A DNA stretch of 64,000 nucleotides from NCBI RefSeq assembly GCF_947498515.1, contig NZ_CANMKO010000002.1, forward strand, positions 310,001 through 374,000, read 5' to 3'. Below, in pieces: positions 43,928 to 52,829 of the stretch. Position numbers and translations under genes: made by a program. Below the pieces are notes generated by a model. The model worked only from the letters and a program-made list of their open reading frames with translations. It was not told the DNA's origin and made no database searches. The DNA comes from an uncultured Pelagimonas sp. GTDB taxonomy: Bacteria > Pseudomonadota > Alphaproteobacteria > Rhodobacterales > Rhodobacteraceae. Each line of letters begins with the position of its first letter. Position 1 is the stretch's first letter.

Positions 43928-44598
43928 TCCATTGCCTCCCCTACCGTTCCAACACATGGGCCACCGGGCCAAGGTTCACGCGCGACCAAGGCCACCCGAA
44001 CCCCAAGACGGCGTGCCGCCTCAAGTTTCGGCGCTCCACCGGGTCCACCTGCGTTGCGCAAAAGCAGCCAATCAATCCGTTCCTTGCGTAAAAACCGCAT
44101 TTCCTGCGCCACCTCAAACGGCCCACGGGCATCGATAAACCGCCCATATTTCAACGGAAACGCGCCGCTATCGGGGCGAAGACGCCGCGCAATCACAAAA
44201 GCGTTCAACGTCCTAAGGTTCGGCAATCCCCCACGCCCAAGCGTGGTCAAGACCCGCGCGCCCGGCTTTATAACCTGCGCGGCGTCCGCCTCTTTGCTCA
44301 AAGCAACCCAACGATCCCCACGTTGCGCACTCCAAACCGGGCGTCTGACCTGAAGAACGCGGGCCCCAATCTGGTGCCCTGCCCGATGGCCAAGGCGCGC
44401 CGCCCGCTGATCACAGGGATGCGGGGCAACAATAACCATGTCACATCCGTTTTGGGGCCGCAGTGCGCCGGTCACAACCGGACACGGCCATTCGCGCGGC
44501 ACACGTTCAACCTCAGGCAACCATACAACCGCCTCCGGCATAGTTCGCGCCAAGTCCCAAGCCTCTGACGACCCACCAATAATGAAAACCGATCCCAT
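43909..44598 (-). CDS. cobK: Precorrin-6A/cobalt-precorrin-6A reductase
   Basis: A 229-residue protein of the CobK/CbiJ family, which uses NADPH to reduce precorrin-6A in cobalamin synthesis. The N-terminal strand is VFIIGGSSEAWDLARTM, in place of the usual nucleotide loop. ARVLTTLGRGGLPNL is a central family segment. The C-terminal LLLRNAGGPGGAPKLEAARR and VRVALVARE are strongly characteristic. No other cob gene or cobalamin riboswitch is adjacent; it is split from the rest of the pathway. ATG 44598 has AGGGG very close, so the start is not certain. Confidence 0.85.
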   Translation of the reverse strand: MGSVFIIGGSSEAWDLARTMPEAVVWLPEVERVPREWPCPVVTGALRPQNGCDMVIVAPHPCDQRAARLGHRAGHQIGARVLQVRRPVWSAQRGDRWVALSKEADAAQVIKPGARVLTTLGRGGLPNLRTLNAFVIARRLRPDSGAFPLKYGRFIDARGPFEVAQEMRFLRKERIDWLLLRNAGGPGGAPKLEAARRLGVRVALVAREPWPGGPCVGTVGEAMEWLERK

Positions 44599-45053
44599 GC
44601 CCCTAGTTACCCACGCCAAACCGGAAACCCAAGCCCCGAAACACTCCGCACGAAACATCCGCCAGACCTACAAGCTTTGTATCGGAGCCACCTCTTGCCT
44701 CTGCCCGATCAGGTAGGATCAAAGCGCCAAGACACGCCAAATCGCCGAGGGGCCCCTTGGGGAAACGGCTATTTTGCTTGGCTTGGGGGTTTGGTCCTGT
44801 CAGGGCCAGAGCAATCAAGGGGTGGAACCGACACAATGCGTCTTTGTTTTGGTGAACCTTGAAGCCCTGCTATACGCTCCTCCCCACCTCAGCCTGATTT
44901 TACCATCACCTCTCCTGAACACGTAAATTATGAATGCGGTAGCATTCCTTTTAACTGCGATAACCTGCGCCCAATACCCGCCTTGGTGCGTCTTATGTTC
45001 GGCCCCTTCCACAGCCAAGCCATCACATCGCGCTGAAACATACATTCACCTCT
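44599..45053. other. 455-bp intergenic stretch
   Basis: Between divergent cobK and the MFS gene I see no gene, no cobalamin riboswitch core and no tRNA. A GC-rich self-complementary patch (GGGGCCCCTTGGGG) lies near 44749-44762. The only strong signal, a CRP-type site, is at its right end. Confidence 0.5.
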
Positions 45054-45069
45054 TGTGATATACGTCACA
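45054..45069. promoter_or_regulatory. Perfect CRP-type site TGTGATATACGTCACA
   Basis: TGTGA-N6-TCACA, an exact match to the CRP/FNR-superfamily CRP half-sites. It ends 19 bp before the MFS ATG. So close to the start it would act as a repressor site or sit over a leaderless promoter. Confidence 0.6.
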
Positions 45070-45088
45070 GCCCCTTACCCATTCGCGC

Positions 45089-46387
45089 ATGACTCATTCT
45101 TCCTCGCCCCAAGCCGATGACTCCCGCGCCCGCCGCAATGTAACCGTGCTCGTTCTGGCTCAGGCCATTTTGGGCTCGCAAATGCCGATGATCTTTACCG
45201 TCGGCGGTCTGGCAGGTCAGCAATTGGCCCCCAACCCCTGCTTTGCGACCCTGCCGATCTCTCTGATCGTGCTTGGTTCAATGCTCGCCGCGACGCCGGT
45301 TTCCAACTTCATGCAAAGCCATGGTCGCCGCGCGGGTTTCCTTCTCGGGGCATTTATGGGCGCACTCGGGGCCGCGATCTCGGCCTTTGGCCTCTATCAA
45401 GGCAACTTTGCAATCTTCCTGATGGGGAGCCTCGTCACAGGCGTCTACATGTCGGCCCAAGGCTTCTACCGCTTTGCCGCTGCGGACACGGCCTCAGATG
45501 AATACCGACCCAAGGCGATTTCCTATGTTATGGCCGGTGGCCTCATGGCGGCAGTCATTGGCCCGCAGTTGGGGAACTTTTCCTCGCTCGCCTTTGGCCC
45601 GATCCCGTTCTTCGGCACCTATCTGACCGTCGCGATCATCAACGCGCTTGGCGCGATGCTGTTCTTCTTTCTCGACATTCCCAAGCCCCCAAAACCAGAC
45701 GCTGACGCCCCCCAAGGGCGCACGCGTATGGAAATGCTGCGCACCCCGCGCATCGCCGTGGCTATCATCGCCGCCATGGTGTCTTACGCCCTGATGAACC
45801 TTGTCATGACCTCCACGCCTTTGGCTGTGGTCGGCTGTGGCCTGACCGGGGAAACCGAAATCCCCGACTACATCACCAACCTGCTGCCCGAAGGCACCCT
45901 GCGCGAGAAATTCACCTTTATCGCTGGTTATGTGGTCACCGCCCACGTCTTGGCGATGTATGTGCCAAGCTTCTTTACCGGTCACCTGATCGCCCGCTTT
46001 GGCAGTGAAAAGGTCATCGCGACCGGATTGGTCATTCTGGCGGGCGCGGGCTTTGTGGCCCTTCAGGGTGTGGCGCTTGAAAACTTCTTTGTCGCGCTCA
46101 TCCTTCTCGGGATCGGTTGGAACTTTGGCTTTATTGGCGCAACCGCCATGTTGGCCGGGTCTCATACCCCCGAGGAACGTGGCCGTTTGCAGGGCATGAA
46201 CGACTTCATCGTCTTTGGCGGCGTGACCTTTGCCTCGCTTAGCTCAGGTGGTTTGATGAACTGCTCCGGTGGCTCGGCTCAGGATGGCTGGATGGCGGTG
46301 AACGTCGCCATGGTCCCCTTCCTCGCTCTTGCCGGTGCGGCGCTGATCTGGTTGGTGCTGCGGCCCAAGAGCCTCTCGGAAACCTAA
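45089..46387 (+). CDS. MFS transporter
   Basis: Twelve-helix major-facilitator protein of 432 residues. The loop 2-3 element appears as SNFMQSHGRRAGFLLGAFMG, and FTGHLIARFGSEKVIATGLV is the second-half counterpart. A cytoplasmic loop near residue 205 is Pro-rich (DIPKPPKPDADAP). The family is a general one with unknown substrates, related to permeases that work at low metal or drug loads. No ribosome site precedes ATG 45089, so the mRNA may be leaderless. A CRP-type palindrome sits directly upstream and a strong terminator follows. Confidence 0.87.
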   Translation: MTHSSSPQADDSRARRNVTVLVLAQAILGSQMPMIFTVGGLAGQQLAPNPCFATLPISLIVLGSMLAATPVSNFMQSHGRRAGFLLGAFMGALGAAISAFGLYQGNFAIFLMGSLVTGVYMSAQGFYRFAAADTASDEYRPKAISYVMAGGLMAAVIGPQLGNFSSLAFGPIPFFGTYLTVAIINALGAMLFFFLDIPKPPKPDADAPQGRTRMEMLRTPRIAVAIIAAMVSYALMNLVMTSTPLAVVGCGLTGETEIPDYITNLLPEGTLREKFTFIAGYVVTAHVLAMYVPSFFTGHLIARFGSEKVIATGLVILAGAGFVALQGVALENFFVALILLGIGWNFGFIGATAMLAGSHTPEERGRLQGMNDFIVFGGVTFASLSSGGLMNCSGGSAQDGWMAVNVAMVPFLALAGAALIWLVLRPKSLSET

Positions 46388-46391
46388 AACA

Positions 46392-46420
46392 AAAGGCCGG
46401 GCATTTTGCCCGGCCTTTCT
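46392..46420. terminator. Bidirectional terminator after the MFS gene
   Basis: AAAGGCCGGGCA and TGCCCGGCCTTT form a 12-bp stem around TTT. It lies between the MFS stop and the convergent phytoene-synthase-like gene. Confidence 0.9.
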
Positions 46421-46446
46421 ATGTCTACGATCTACAAGTCCTGCCC

Positions 46447-47229
46447 CTACAAGATCAGCAATCGCAATCGCTTCGAAAATTCGCTGAGCTGTACGCGCCC
46501 ATCGGCAACGGAATTGGGATCCTTGGCCACTCCCTGCAAAAGTGCCTTGGCCTGCCAACACTCCATCACCGCCGCCCCCGCCGGGCCAAGCCCACGGTGC
46601 AACCCGCGCAGGCCCCCGGCCCCCTTGAGGGTCGTCAAAACCTTTCGGGCCTGATCCTCTAGCGCCTCAGGACGCCCATCCGGAAGGGGTAGTTTCCCTC
46701 GCGCCACCAATTCTGGAACCGCCTGTAAATAGCGCGCAAAGCCCGCCGCCCGCGCCCATACCGCAATGCGATCGAACATATCCGGGGGTGCGCCCAATGC
46801 CGCCGCGGCCTCAAGCGTCAAAGCCCCGGCTGTCTGGTCGACATGGGTGTGCAAAGCATCCCAATCCTCAAACGGCGCGCGTTCAAGGTCTTTCTCACGC
46901 GCTGAAACCGCGCCTTTGAGGCGGCTCATATCTTTGCCCTGCAAGATCATCGCCAAAGGTGTGACCACCTCATGACGGCGTACAATCCCACCGGCCTCGA
47001 TCTCATCCAAGGCATCCACCCACCATTGCAGGCGCATCTTGGCAATCAACTCTTCTTTGCTGGCCCATGGCGCACGCGCCACCTCGATGTTGAACGCATA
47101 GATCGGAAACAACACCGCACGCGCCGCCACCGGGGCCGCCATTGCCGCCTGAAACCGATCCGCATCGGCCTTTTCAACCAAAGCGGCGCAGGCGACGAGA
47201 TCAGGATTGTCCTGAAACGGATCGCTCAT
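46447..47229 (-). CDS. Squalene/phytoene synthase family protein
   Basis: A 260-residue protein with the isoprenyl-synthase fold. FPIYAFNIEVARAPW and the QWWVDALDEI segment (about residues 71-80) stand in for the first Asp-rich motif; it reads DALDE instead of DxxxD as in true synthases. The second motif is not clear. It therefore looks more like the NDUFAF6-type pseudo-synthase group (complex I assembly) than a carotenoid enzyme. It overlaps the methyltransferase gene (ATGA) and is the last gene after cimA. No carotenoid genes are near. Confidence 0.82.
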   Translation of the reverse strand: MSDPFQDNPDLVACAALVEKADADRFQAAMAAPVAARAVLFPIYAFNIEVARAPWASKEELIAKMRLQWWVDALDEIEAGGIVRRHEVVTPLAMILQGKDMSRLKGAVSAREKDLERAPFEDWDALHTHVDQTAGALTLEAAAALGAPPDMFDRIAVWARAAGFARYLQAVPELVARGKLPLPDGRPEALEDQARKVLTTLKGAGGLRGLHRGLGPAGAAVMECWQAKALLQGVAKDPNSVADGRVQLSEFSKRLRLLIL

Positions 47230-47948
47230 GTCTCTTTCACCGCAACAATCTGTACATAGCCAAATTGCCGTTTGTATTTGCGCCAAATCGCGGCTTCGGC
47301 CGCGCCCTCATCAAGCACTTTGGCAAGTTCCGCACTGGCCCCATCCCGCAATTTGGCAACGCGGGCATCCATTGGCGTGTAGTATTCTTCCCAAGCCTCA
47401 TCAGACACCGGAAAAGCCGCCCGGATCTGGTATCCAGCTGCAACCACCCGGTCTTTCAAACGATCAATCGAGCCAATATCGGGATATTCGGCCTCGCAAT
47501 CGATCCGCAATTCTTCCGCTGGATCATCAACCAGATAGACCAGTTCGGAAAACACCAAAGCGCCGCCTTGAGTTAACCGCGTGCCCATTTCTGCCAAAGC
47601 CCGTTCGATGCCAAGGAAGTACAAAGCCCCTGCCGACCAGATCAAATCAAACGGCTCGGTTTGATCCAACATATCCCCGGCAATCGCCGTGACTCGCGCA
47701 TCATGACCCCAGCCTTCGGTGACTTTGGCAATAAAATGCGCCTGCCCATCAACCGCCGTGACATGCCCCTGTGGCGCATGGGCCAAAAGGCCGGCAATAT
47801 CGGCCCCCGGACCACAGCCGGCATCAAGAATACGAGCGTTTTGGGGCACAGTGATGTGGCTTAGGGCCTTGTCGAGATCGGCGCGGCATCCCGGCCCTTC
47901 GCGCGGCAAGTCGCTATGTAGGATGAAAAACGGGCTTCTATCGCTCAT
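47226..47948 (-). CDS. Class I SAM-dependent methyltransferase
   Basis: A 240-residue methyltransferase. Motif I is RILDAGCGPGADIAGLLA (about residues 40-57); the acidic end of strand 2 is in TAVDGQAHF, motif II-III in IAGDMLDQTEPFDLIWSAG and YFLGIERALAEM follows. These point to a ubiE/type 11 small-molecule enzyme. Both ends overlap their neighbours by 4 bp, so it is tightly coupled to cimA and the phytoene-synthase-like gene. Its substrate is unknown. Confidence 0.87.
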   Translation of the reverse strand: MSDRSPFFILHSDLPREGPGCRADLDKALSHITVPQNARILDAGCGPGADIAGLLAHAPQGHVTAVDGQAHFIAKVTEGWGHDARVTAIAGDMLDQTEPFDLIWSAGALYFLGIERALAEMGTRLTQGGALVFSELVYLVDDPAEELRIDCEAEYPDIGSIDRLKDRVVAAGYQIRAAFPVSDEAWEEYYTPMDARVAKLRDGASAELAKVLDEGAAEAAIWRKYKRQFGYVQIVAVKET

Positions 47949-49561
47949 TGCGCTCCATCCCGCACCAACTTCCAGCGCACCGCATCCAACAGCGCCTCAA
48001 ACGAGGCATCGACGATATTGGCGCTCACCCCAACGGTGGCCCAACGTTGCCCCTGTGCGTCTTCGCTGTCGATGATAACGCGGGTCACCGCCGCCGTGCC
48101 GCCTTGGGTTATGCGCACTTTGAAATCGACCAAGCGCATGTCGTCGATCATCGCCTGATAGGGCCCAAGGTCCTTGGCTAGCGCTTTGGCTAGGGCGTTC
48201 ACCGGGCCGCGATCGCTTCCGTATTCATCCATGCTTTCACTGACCGAAAGCTTTTTGTCATCACCGATTTTGACGACAACAACGGCCTCAGAGAGAGACA
48301 CCATTTGGTTGTACTTATTCTTGCGCCGCTCCACCGACACCCGATAGCGTTTGACCTCAAACAGGTCAGGCATCCGCCCCAATACATCCCGCGCCAAAAT
48401 CTCAAACGACGCCTGCGCGGTGTCATAGGAATAGCCCTGCGCCTCGCGTTCTTTGACCTTATCAAGGATCAGGCTCAGGCCCGGATGATCCTTGGGCACC
48501 TCAAGCCCCGCTTCGGCCAAACGTCGCCGCAGGTTCGATTGCCCCGCCTGATTGGACATCGGCACAATGCGGCGATTACCGACAATGCTCGGGTCAATGT
48601 GTTCATAGGTCGTTGGGTTTTTCAGGATCGCGCTGGCGTGCAATCCGGCCTTGTGGGCAAAGGCCGAGGCCCCGACATAAGCCGCCTGTTTCATCGGCAC
48701 CCGGTTGAGAATTTCATCCAGCATTCGGCTTATCCGCGTCAAGCTTTCTAGCGTTTCGCGTTTGACGCCGATGTCATAGCTACTGGCGTAGGGTTCCTTA
48801 AGCAGCAGCGTCGGAATAAGCGTGGTTAAATTGGCATTGCCGCACCGCTCCCCCAAGCCGTTCAACGTGCCTTGGATTTGGCGCGCCCCGGCGTCCACCG
48901 CCGCCAAGCTGCCGCCAACGGCATTTTCGGTGTCGTTATGGGTATGAATGCCCAGATGGTCGCCGGGGATGCCAGCGGCAATCACATCGCGCACAATCTG
49001 CCCGATTTCATGCGGCAACGTCCCGCCATTGGTGTCACATAGCACAACCCAGCGCGCCCCGGCCTCATAGGCGGCCTTGCATGCTTGGATCGCATAGTCG
49101 GGATTGCCTTTGTAACCGTCAAAGAAATGCTCGGCGTCATAAAGCGCCTCGCGTCCCTGCGCGACGATATGGGCAATCGAAGCGCGGATGTTGTCTAGGT
49201 TTTCCTCAAGCGTGATACCCAACGCCGTGGTGACGTGGAAATCATGGCTTTTGCCAACCAAACACACCGCTTGGGTTCCGGCGTTCAACACAGCCGCCAA
49301 GACATCGTCATTCTCGGCGGATCGCCCGGCGCGTTTGGTCATGCCAAAGGCGGTCATCATGGCGCGGGTCTTGGGCGCATCGTCGAAAAAGGCGCTGTCG
49401 GTCGGGTTCGCCCCAGGCCAACCCCCTTCGATGTAATCCACACCCAATTCGTCCAAGGCGGCAGAGATCCGCAGCTTTTCCTCGGTTGAGAACTGCACAC
49501 CTTGGGTTTGTTGGCCATCCCGCAGGGTGGTGTCGTAGAGGTAGAGTTTTTCTTTGGTCAT
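47945..49561 (-). CDS. cimA: Citramalate synthase
   Basis: DRE-TIM metallolyase of 538 residues that condenses acetyl-CoA and pyruvate to (R)-citramalate, the threonine-independent entry to isoleucine synthesis. The active-site segment LYDTTLRDGQQTQGVQFSTE opens the protein, the metal site is in GIHTHNDTENAVGG (about residue 207) and LNGLGERCGNANL follows. The C-terminal LeuA-type regulatory domain begins near residue 400. The sequence fits the citramalate rather than isopropylmalate subgroup. Its stop overlaps the methyltransferase start. Confidence 0.92.
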   Translation of the reverse strand: MTKEKLYLYDTTLRDGQQTQGVQFSTEEKLRISAALDELGVDYIEGGWPGANPTDSAFFDDAPKTRAMMTAFGMTKRAGRSAENDDVLAAVLNAGTQAVCLVGKSHDFHVTTALGITLEENLDNIRASIAHIVAQGREALYDAEHFFDGYKGNPDYAIQACKAAYEAGARWVVLCDTNGGTLPHEIGQIVRDVIAAGIPGDHLGIHTHNDTENAVGGSLAAVDAGARQIQGTLNGLGERCGNANLTTLIPTLLLKEPYASSYDIGVKRETLESLTRISRMLDEILNRVPMKQAAYVGASAFAHKAGLHASAILKNPTTYEHIDPSIVGNRRIVPMSNQAGQSNLRRRLAEAGLEVPKDHPGLSLILDKVKEREAQGYSYDTAQASFEILARDVLGRMPDLFEVKRYRVSVERRKNKYNQMVSLSEAVVVVKIGDDKKLSVSESMDEYGSDRGPVNALAKALAKDLGPYQAMIDDMRLVDFKVRITQGGTAAVTRVIIDSEDAQGQRWATVGVSANIVDASFEALLDAVRWKLVRDGAQ

Positions 49562-49647
49562 GCGTGCTCTCCTACCACCAAGGTCCGTGCCCCAAATTGA
49601 TCAAGCGGGTCAGTGCAAATCACAAAGGGCTGCCCTCGACCGCGGGT

Positions 49648-49704
49648 GGGGGTGAAGCCCCCGCCCATGGGGGCGGTCGGGGGCTGCCCGGCTAAACGCC
49701 GGGC
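49648..49704. repeat. Three consecutive GC-rich hairpins after cysS
   Basis: Hairpin A GGGGG/CCCCC (49648-49662), B CCGCCC/GGGCGG (49661-49676) and C GCCCGGC/GCCGGGC (49686-49704) follow each other. They lie between the cysS stop and cimA. No T run follows, so this looks like a REP-type element rather than a plain terminator. Confidence 0.55.
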
Positions 49705-49724
49705 GGAACAAAATAGAAATCGCA

Positions 49725-51158
49725 TCACAATCCCTCCAGTTTCGCCGCATCGAAACCCGGCCCTGGCATCAGTTCAACACCGGCCTTTGACATGCGCACT
49801 TCAACACCGGCGTCAATAAGGGCCTTTTTCATCAGGTCCACCTCGGAGAAGTCTTTGTTTTCCATGGCAGTTGTGCGAACAGCAGCCAATTTCTCGGCCA
49901 ATACCGTGAAATCAAACGACGGAGCCTTGGCCCAGTCCCCCAATTCATCGGTCAACAGGCCTAAAAATTGCGCCGATGCGAGAAAATCAGACAACGAAAC
50001 CTTTTTTTCAAAATCATACATTTCAAAAGGAAGCGCTCCGGTAGCGACAGAAAAAAGCTTATGGAGGAAGGAAATAGCTTGAGAGATATTTAAATCATCT
50101 GCCATTGCAGCAAGAACAGCCTTGTGGGGAGTCGAAGGTTTTACATCAGCAACTGCAGCACGCCACTTGCGAAGCGTGGCCTCGGCCTCTGTCCGCTTCT
50201 TCTCGGTCCAATCCATCGGCTTGCGGTAATGCGTCGACAGCATCACGAACCGGATCACCTCACCCGGTACGCCCCGTTCCAGCAAATCGCGCACCGTAAA
50301 GAAGTTGCCCAAGGACTTGGACATCTTCTTGCCCTCAACCTGCAACATCTCGTTGTGCAACCAGACCCGCGCGAATTCCGCGTCAGGATGGGCACAGCAG
50401 CTTTGCGCGATCTCATTCTCATGGTGCGGGAATGTCAGATCATTGCCGCCGCCGTGAATGTCAAAGGACGGGCCCAAAAGCTCATAGCTCATCGCCGAGC
50501 ATTCAATATGCCACCCCGGACGGCCCCGGCCCCACGGGCTCTCCCAACCGGGTAGATCATCGGTGGAAGGCTTCCATAGGACAAAATCCATCGGGTCTTC
50601 TTTGAACGGGGCCACTTCGACCCGCGCCCCGGCGATCATATCATCAACCGAGCGCCCCGACAGCGCGCCGTAATCCTTGTAGGATCGCACGCGGAACAAC
50701 ACATGCCCCTCGGCGGCATAGGCGTGATCCTTAGCAATCAGGTCCGAAATCATCGCGATCATCTGGCCGATATATTCGGTTGCGCGCGGCTCATGATCGG
50801 GCCGCGCCGCCCCAAGCGCATCCATATCCTGATGATACCATTCAATGGTCTCGCTCGAACGCTCATGCACAAGCTCTTCCAACGTGCCCTCTGCCCCGGC
50901 CTCTTTGCGCGCGACTGCGGTGGCGTTGATCTTGTCATCGACGTCGGTGAAATTGCGCACATAGGTGACGTGATCATCCCCATAAACATGGCGCAACAAC
51001 CGTTGCAGCACATCAAACACCAATACGGGCCGAGCATTGCCCAGATGCGCGCGGTCATAGACCGTCGGACCACAGAGATAGAGCCGGACGTTTTTCGGGT
51101 CGATCGGCTCAAACCGCTCTTTTTTGCGGGTTTTGCTGTTGGTTAGCTGAATGTCCAT
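49725..51158 (-). CDS. cysS: Cysteinyl-tRNA synthetase
   Basis: Class I synthetase of 477 residues. [19 protein letters not shown] contains the first zinc Cys and the HIGH-type signature; [13 protein letters not shown] and [11 protein letters not shown] hold further zinc ligands; [10 protein letters not shown] is the KMSKS loop. All catalytic elements are intact. The segment coding about residues 330-395 (49970-50160) is distinctly AT-rich compared with the rest of the gene, with different codon choices. It is a single essential gene, not an operon member by spacing (cimA is 163 bp away). Confidence 0.97.
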   Translation of the reverse strand: MDIQLTNSKTRKKERFEPIDPKNVRLYLCGPTVYDRAHLGNARPVLVFDVLQRLLRHVYGDDHVTYVRNFTDVDDKINATAVARKEAGAEGTLEELVHERSSETIEWYHQDMDALGAARPDHEPRATEYIGQMIAMISDLIAKDHAYAAEGHVLFRVRSYKDYGALSGRSVDDMIAGARVEVAPFKEDPMDFVLWKPSTDDLPGWESPWGRGRPGWHIECSAMSYELLGPSFDIHGGGNDLTFPHHENEIAQSCCAHPDAEFARVWLHNEMLQVEGKKMSKSLGNFFTVRDLLERGVPGEVIRFVMLSTHYRKPMDWTEKKRTEAEATLRKWRAAVADVKPSTPHKAVLAAMADDLNISQAISFLHKLFSVATGALPFEMYDFEKKVSLSDFLASAQFLGLLTDELGDWAKAPSFDFTVLAEKLAAVRTTAMENKDFSEVDLMKKALIDAGVEVRMSKAGVELMPGPGFDAAKLEGL

Positions 51159-51347
51159 GGCTCACGTCCTTAGCAGGGGTCGCGGCGGGCTTAGCAAGTC
51201 TGGTTCAGAAATAGAAGGTTCGAAACAAAAGAGCGCCCGCCAATGTCGGGCCCAATCTCAGGCACCCGACGATGTCAGGTAATAATGCAACAAATGAGAG
51301 GGCTGCTTTTGTTCATGCCCCATATGTGCCGCATGACATTGTGGCGG

Positions 51348-52223
51348 TCAAGTCCGCTGGCCTCGAAAACTCACCAAAAGCGCCGCGCCGGTGATACAGG
51401 CCACCCCAACAAGGCCCAAGGCACCGGGAAATTGCGCAAAGATCACCAGATCGAGACCCAGTGCCCAAACCATCCCCGTGAAATCAAAGGGGGCAAGCGC
51501 GCTCACCGGGGCGCGGGCCACGGCCTCATTTGCCACGATATGACCGATACCGCCACTTGCACCGGCCAAAACCAACCATCCAAACGCCTCCGCGCTTAGA
51601 CTGATCCAGCCAAAGGGCAGCGTCACCAAACCAGCTAGAGCCGCGACAATGGCAAAGTAAAAGGCAATGGCCGAACTGCTTTCGCTTTCGGTCATACGTT
51701 TGGTATGCACCCGGACAAAGGCCATAGTCGCCGCATAACCAAGCCCCGCCGCGATCCCGATCAAGGTGCCCTGCCCTTGCAGGTCCAAGGCCTCCCAGAG
51801 CAGGGCAATCACCCCGGCAAAGCCCAACCCAACGGCAATAATCACTGCCATCGTCAGACGTTCCCCGAGCAAAAGCGCCGCCAAGGGAAGCGTTAGAACC
51901 GGAGCGAGATAGGCCAAAGCTTGGGCATTGGCGACAGGCAGATAGGCCAAGGACACAAAGGACAAGACCATCGAAAACGCCCCGAAAAGCGAGCGTGTGA
52001 CATGCAATCCGGGCCGTTTGGTTCGCAATCCGTGTGGGAACTGTCCGAGGTAAATCAGATAGGCGATGATCGGAACAATCGCCAAAGCCGAGCGCCAGAA
52101 CATGATTTGCCCAACCGGCACCGTTTTTGCCGCGCCATGCACCGCCGCTGACATCACGGTAATCAACAGCGCTGCCAAAAGGCGCAGCGCAATGCCTTTG
52201 TGAAACTGGGACAAACCAAACAT
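51348..52223 (-). CDS. DMT/EamA family transporter
   Basis: A 291-residue membrane protein of ten helices with two EamA repeats. The first repeat ends in SLAYLPVANAQALAYLAPVL and the second has ASGGIGHIVANEAVARAPVS then FDFTGMVWALGLDLVIFAQF. Members export amino acids, nucleosides or other small metabolites; the substrate cannot be set from sequence. The ribosome site GGCGGT lies in a hairpin just before the ATG. The gene is isolated from its neighbours by 166 and 189 bp. Confidence 0.88.
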   Translation of the reverse strand: MFGLSQFHKGIALRLLAALLITVMSAAVHGAAKTVPVGQIMFWRSALAIVPIIAYLIYLGQFPHGLRTKRPGLHVTRSLFGAFSMVLSFVSLAYLPVANAQALAYLAPVLTLPLAALLLGERLTMAVIIAVGLGFAGVIALLWEALDLQGQGTLIGIAAGLGYAATMAFVRVHTKRMTESESSSAIAFYFAIVAALAGLVTLPFGWISLSAEAFGWLVLAGASGGIGHIVANEAVARAPVSALAPFDFTGMVWALGLDLVIFAQFPGALGLVGVACITGAALLVSFRGQRT

Positions 52224-52224
52224 A

Positions 52225-52255
52225 CCGCCGAGATCGCAGATCGCACTCCCGGCGG
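52225..52255 (-). promoter_or_regulatory. Hairpin covering the ribosome site of the DMT gene
   Basis: On the minus strand CCGCCG pairs with CGGCGG, with an additional AG/CT pair, around a GCGATCTGCGAT-type loop. The 3' arm is the GGCGG just before the ATG, so folding could reduce translation. Confidence 0.3.
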
Positions 52256-52389
52256 CAAGTTACGTTATTGTAAATCAGCGGCGCGTCTAACGTCGGCGTG
52301 CGCGGCGCTGCCATAAACAAGGCAAGGCCAGACGCGGATGCACAAAGCTGCAGCTGATTTGACGGGGTGGAGTGTGGCAGAGATACAGA

Positions 52390-52770
52390 TCAATCATAGC
52401 TGACCATCTCGTATTCCACCCCATCGGGTCCGTCGAAATAGAACCGCTGACCTGGTTCGTAATCGGCGTGACTGTGCGGGATATACCCAAGCGCGGCGAC
52501 CTTATCCTCAACCGCTTTTAAGTCATCCACAACGATACCAATATGGTTGAGCGAGCCGCTGTGATCATAGCGCGGGGCCTGCCCCTTGAGGTCCGGTTTG
52601 GGGGAATAAAGCGCCAGATAGCTCCTCTCGTTCCCAACGTGCACAGTGTATCCATCGTTTAGCGCCGCGCCTTCCCAGCGGGTCTCCCAACCCAAGAGTG
52701 TTTGCAAGAATTGCGCCGTGGCGCGGGCGTCGGGGACGGTGATGTTCACATGTTCCAGTTTCGCTTGCAT
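52390..52770 (-). CDS. VOC/glyoxalase family protein, probable SoxR target
   Basis: A 126-residue VOC protein with two beta-alpha-beta-beta-beta modules. KLEHVNITVPDARATAQF opens the first with a metal-ligand His (H8), SGSLNHIGIVVDDLKAVED opens the second with a further His, and FYFDGPDGVEYEMVSYD ends with the Glu ligand. This His/His/Glu set is that of metal-dependent glyoxalase- or dioxygenase-like members. It is divergent from soxR, and its promoter has a 19-bp spacer with a SoxR box in the middle. It is thus likely induced by redox-cycling compounds. AGGAGG precedes the ATG. Confidence 0.9.
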   Translation of the reverse strand: MQAKLEHVNITVPDARATAQFLQTLLGWETRWEGAALNDGYTVHVGNERSYLALYSPKPDLKGQAPRYDHSGSLNHIGIVVDDLKAVEDKVAALGYIPHSHADYEPGQRFYFDGPDGVEYEMVSYD

Positions 52771-52798
52771 TGCTGCCTCCTATTTCAAAACTGGCATC

Positions 52799-52829
52799 AG
52801 GATAATTCTTCAAGTACACTTGAGGGCAA
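52799..52829 (-). promoter_or_regulatory. MerR-type promoter of the VOC gene
   Basis: Minus-strand -35 TTGCCC (52824-52829) and -10 TATCCT (52799-52804) are separated by 19 bp, the overlong spacer typical of promoters twisted by MerR-family activators. The start site would lie near 52792, about 22 nt before the ATG. Confidence 0.75.
52808..52825. promoter_or_regulatory. SoxR box
   Basis: CTTCAAGTACACTTGAGG matches 15 of 18 positions of the E. coli soxS site CCTCAAGTTAACTTGAGG. It is within the 19-bp spacer of the VOC promoter and 32 bp before the soxR start. Confidence 0.85.

Noticed and set aside
44599-45053. A cobalamin riboswitch next to cobK
   Set aside because: Neither the B12-box core nor the GCTGCCCCCGCAACTG-like segment appears on either strand.
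46447-47229. Carotenoid biosynthesis gene crtB
   Set aside because: The Asp-rich motif is degenerate and no crt or bch gene is adjacent; it is better placed in the assembly-factor-like branch.
51230-51292. Direct repeat of a CCCG-C-ATGTC-GG type between cysS and the DMT gene
   Set aside because: Only two imperfect copies with several mismatches; chance similarity in GC-rich DNA cannot be excluded.
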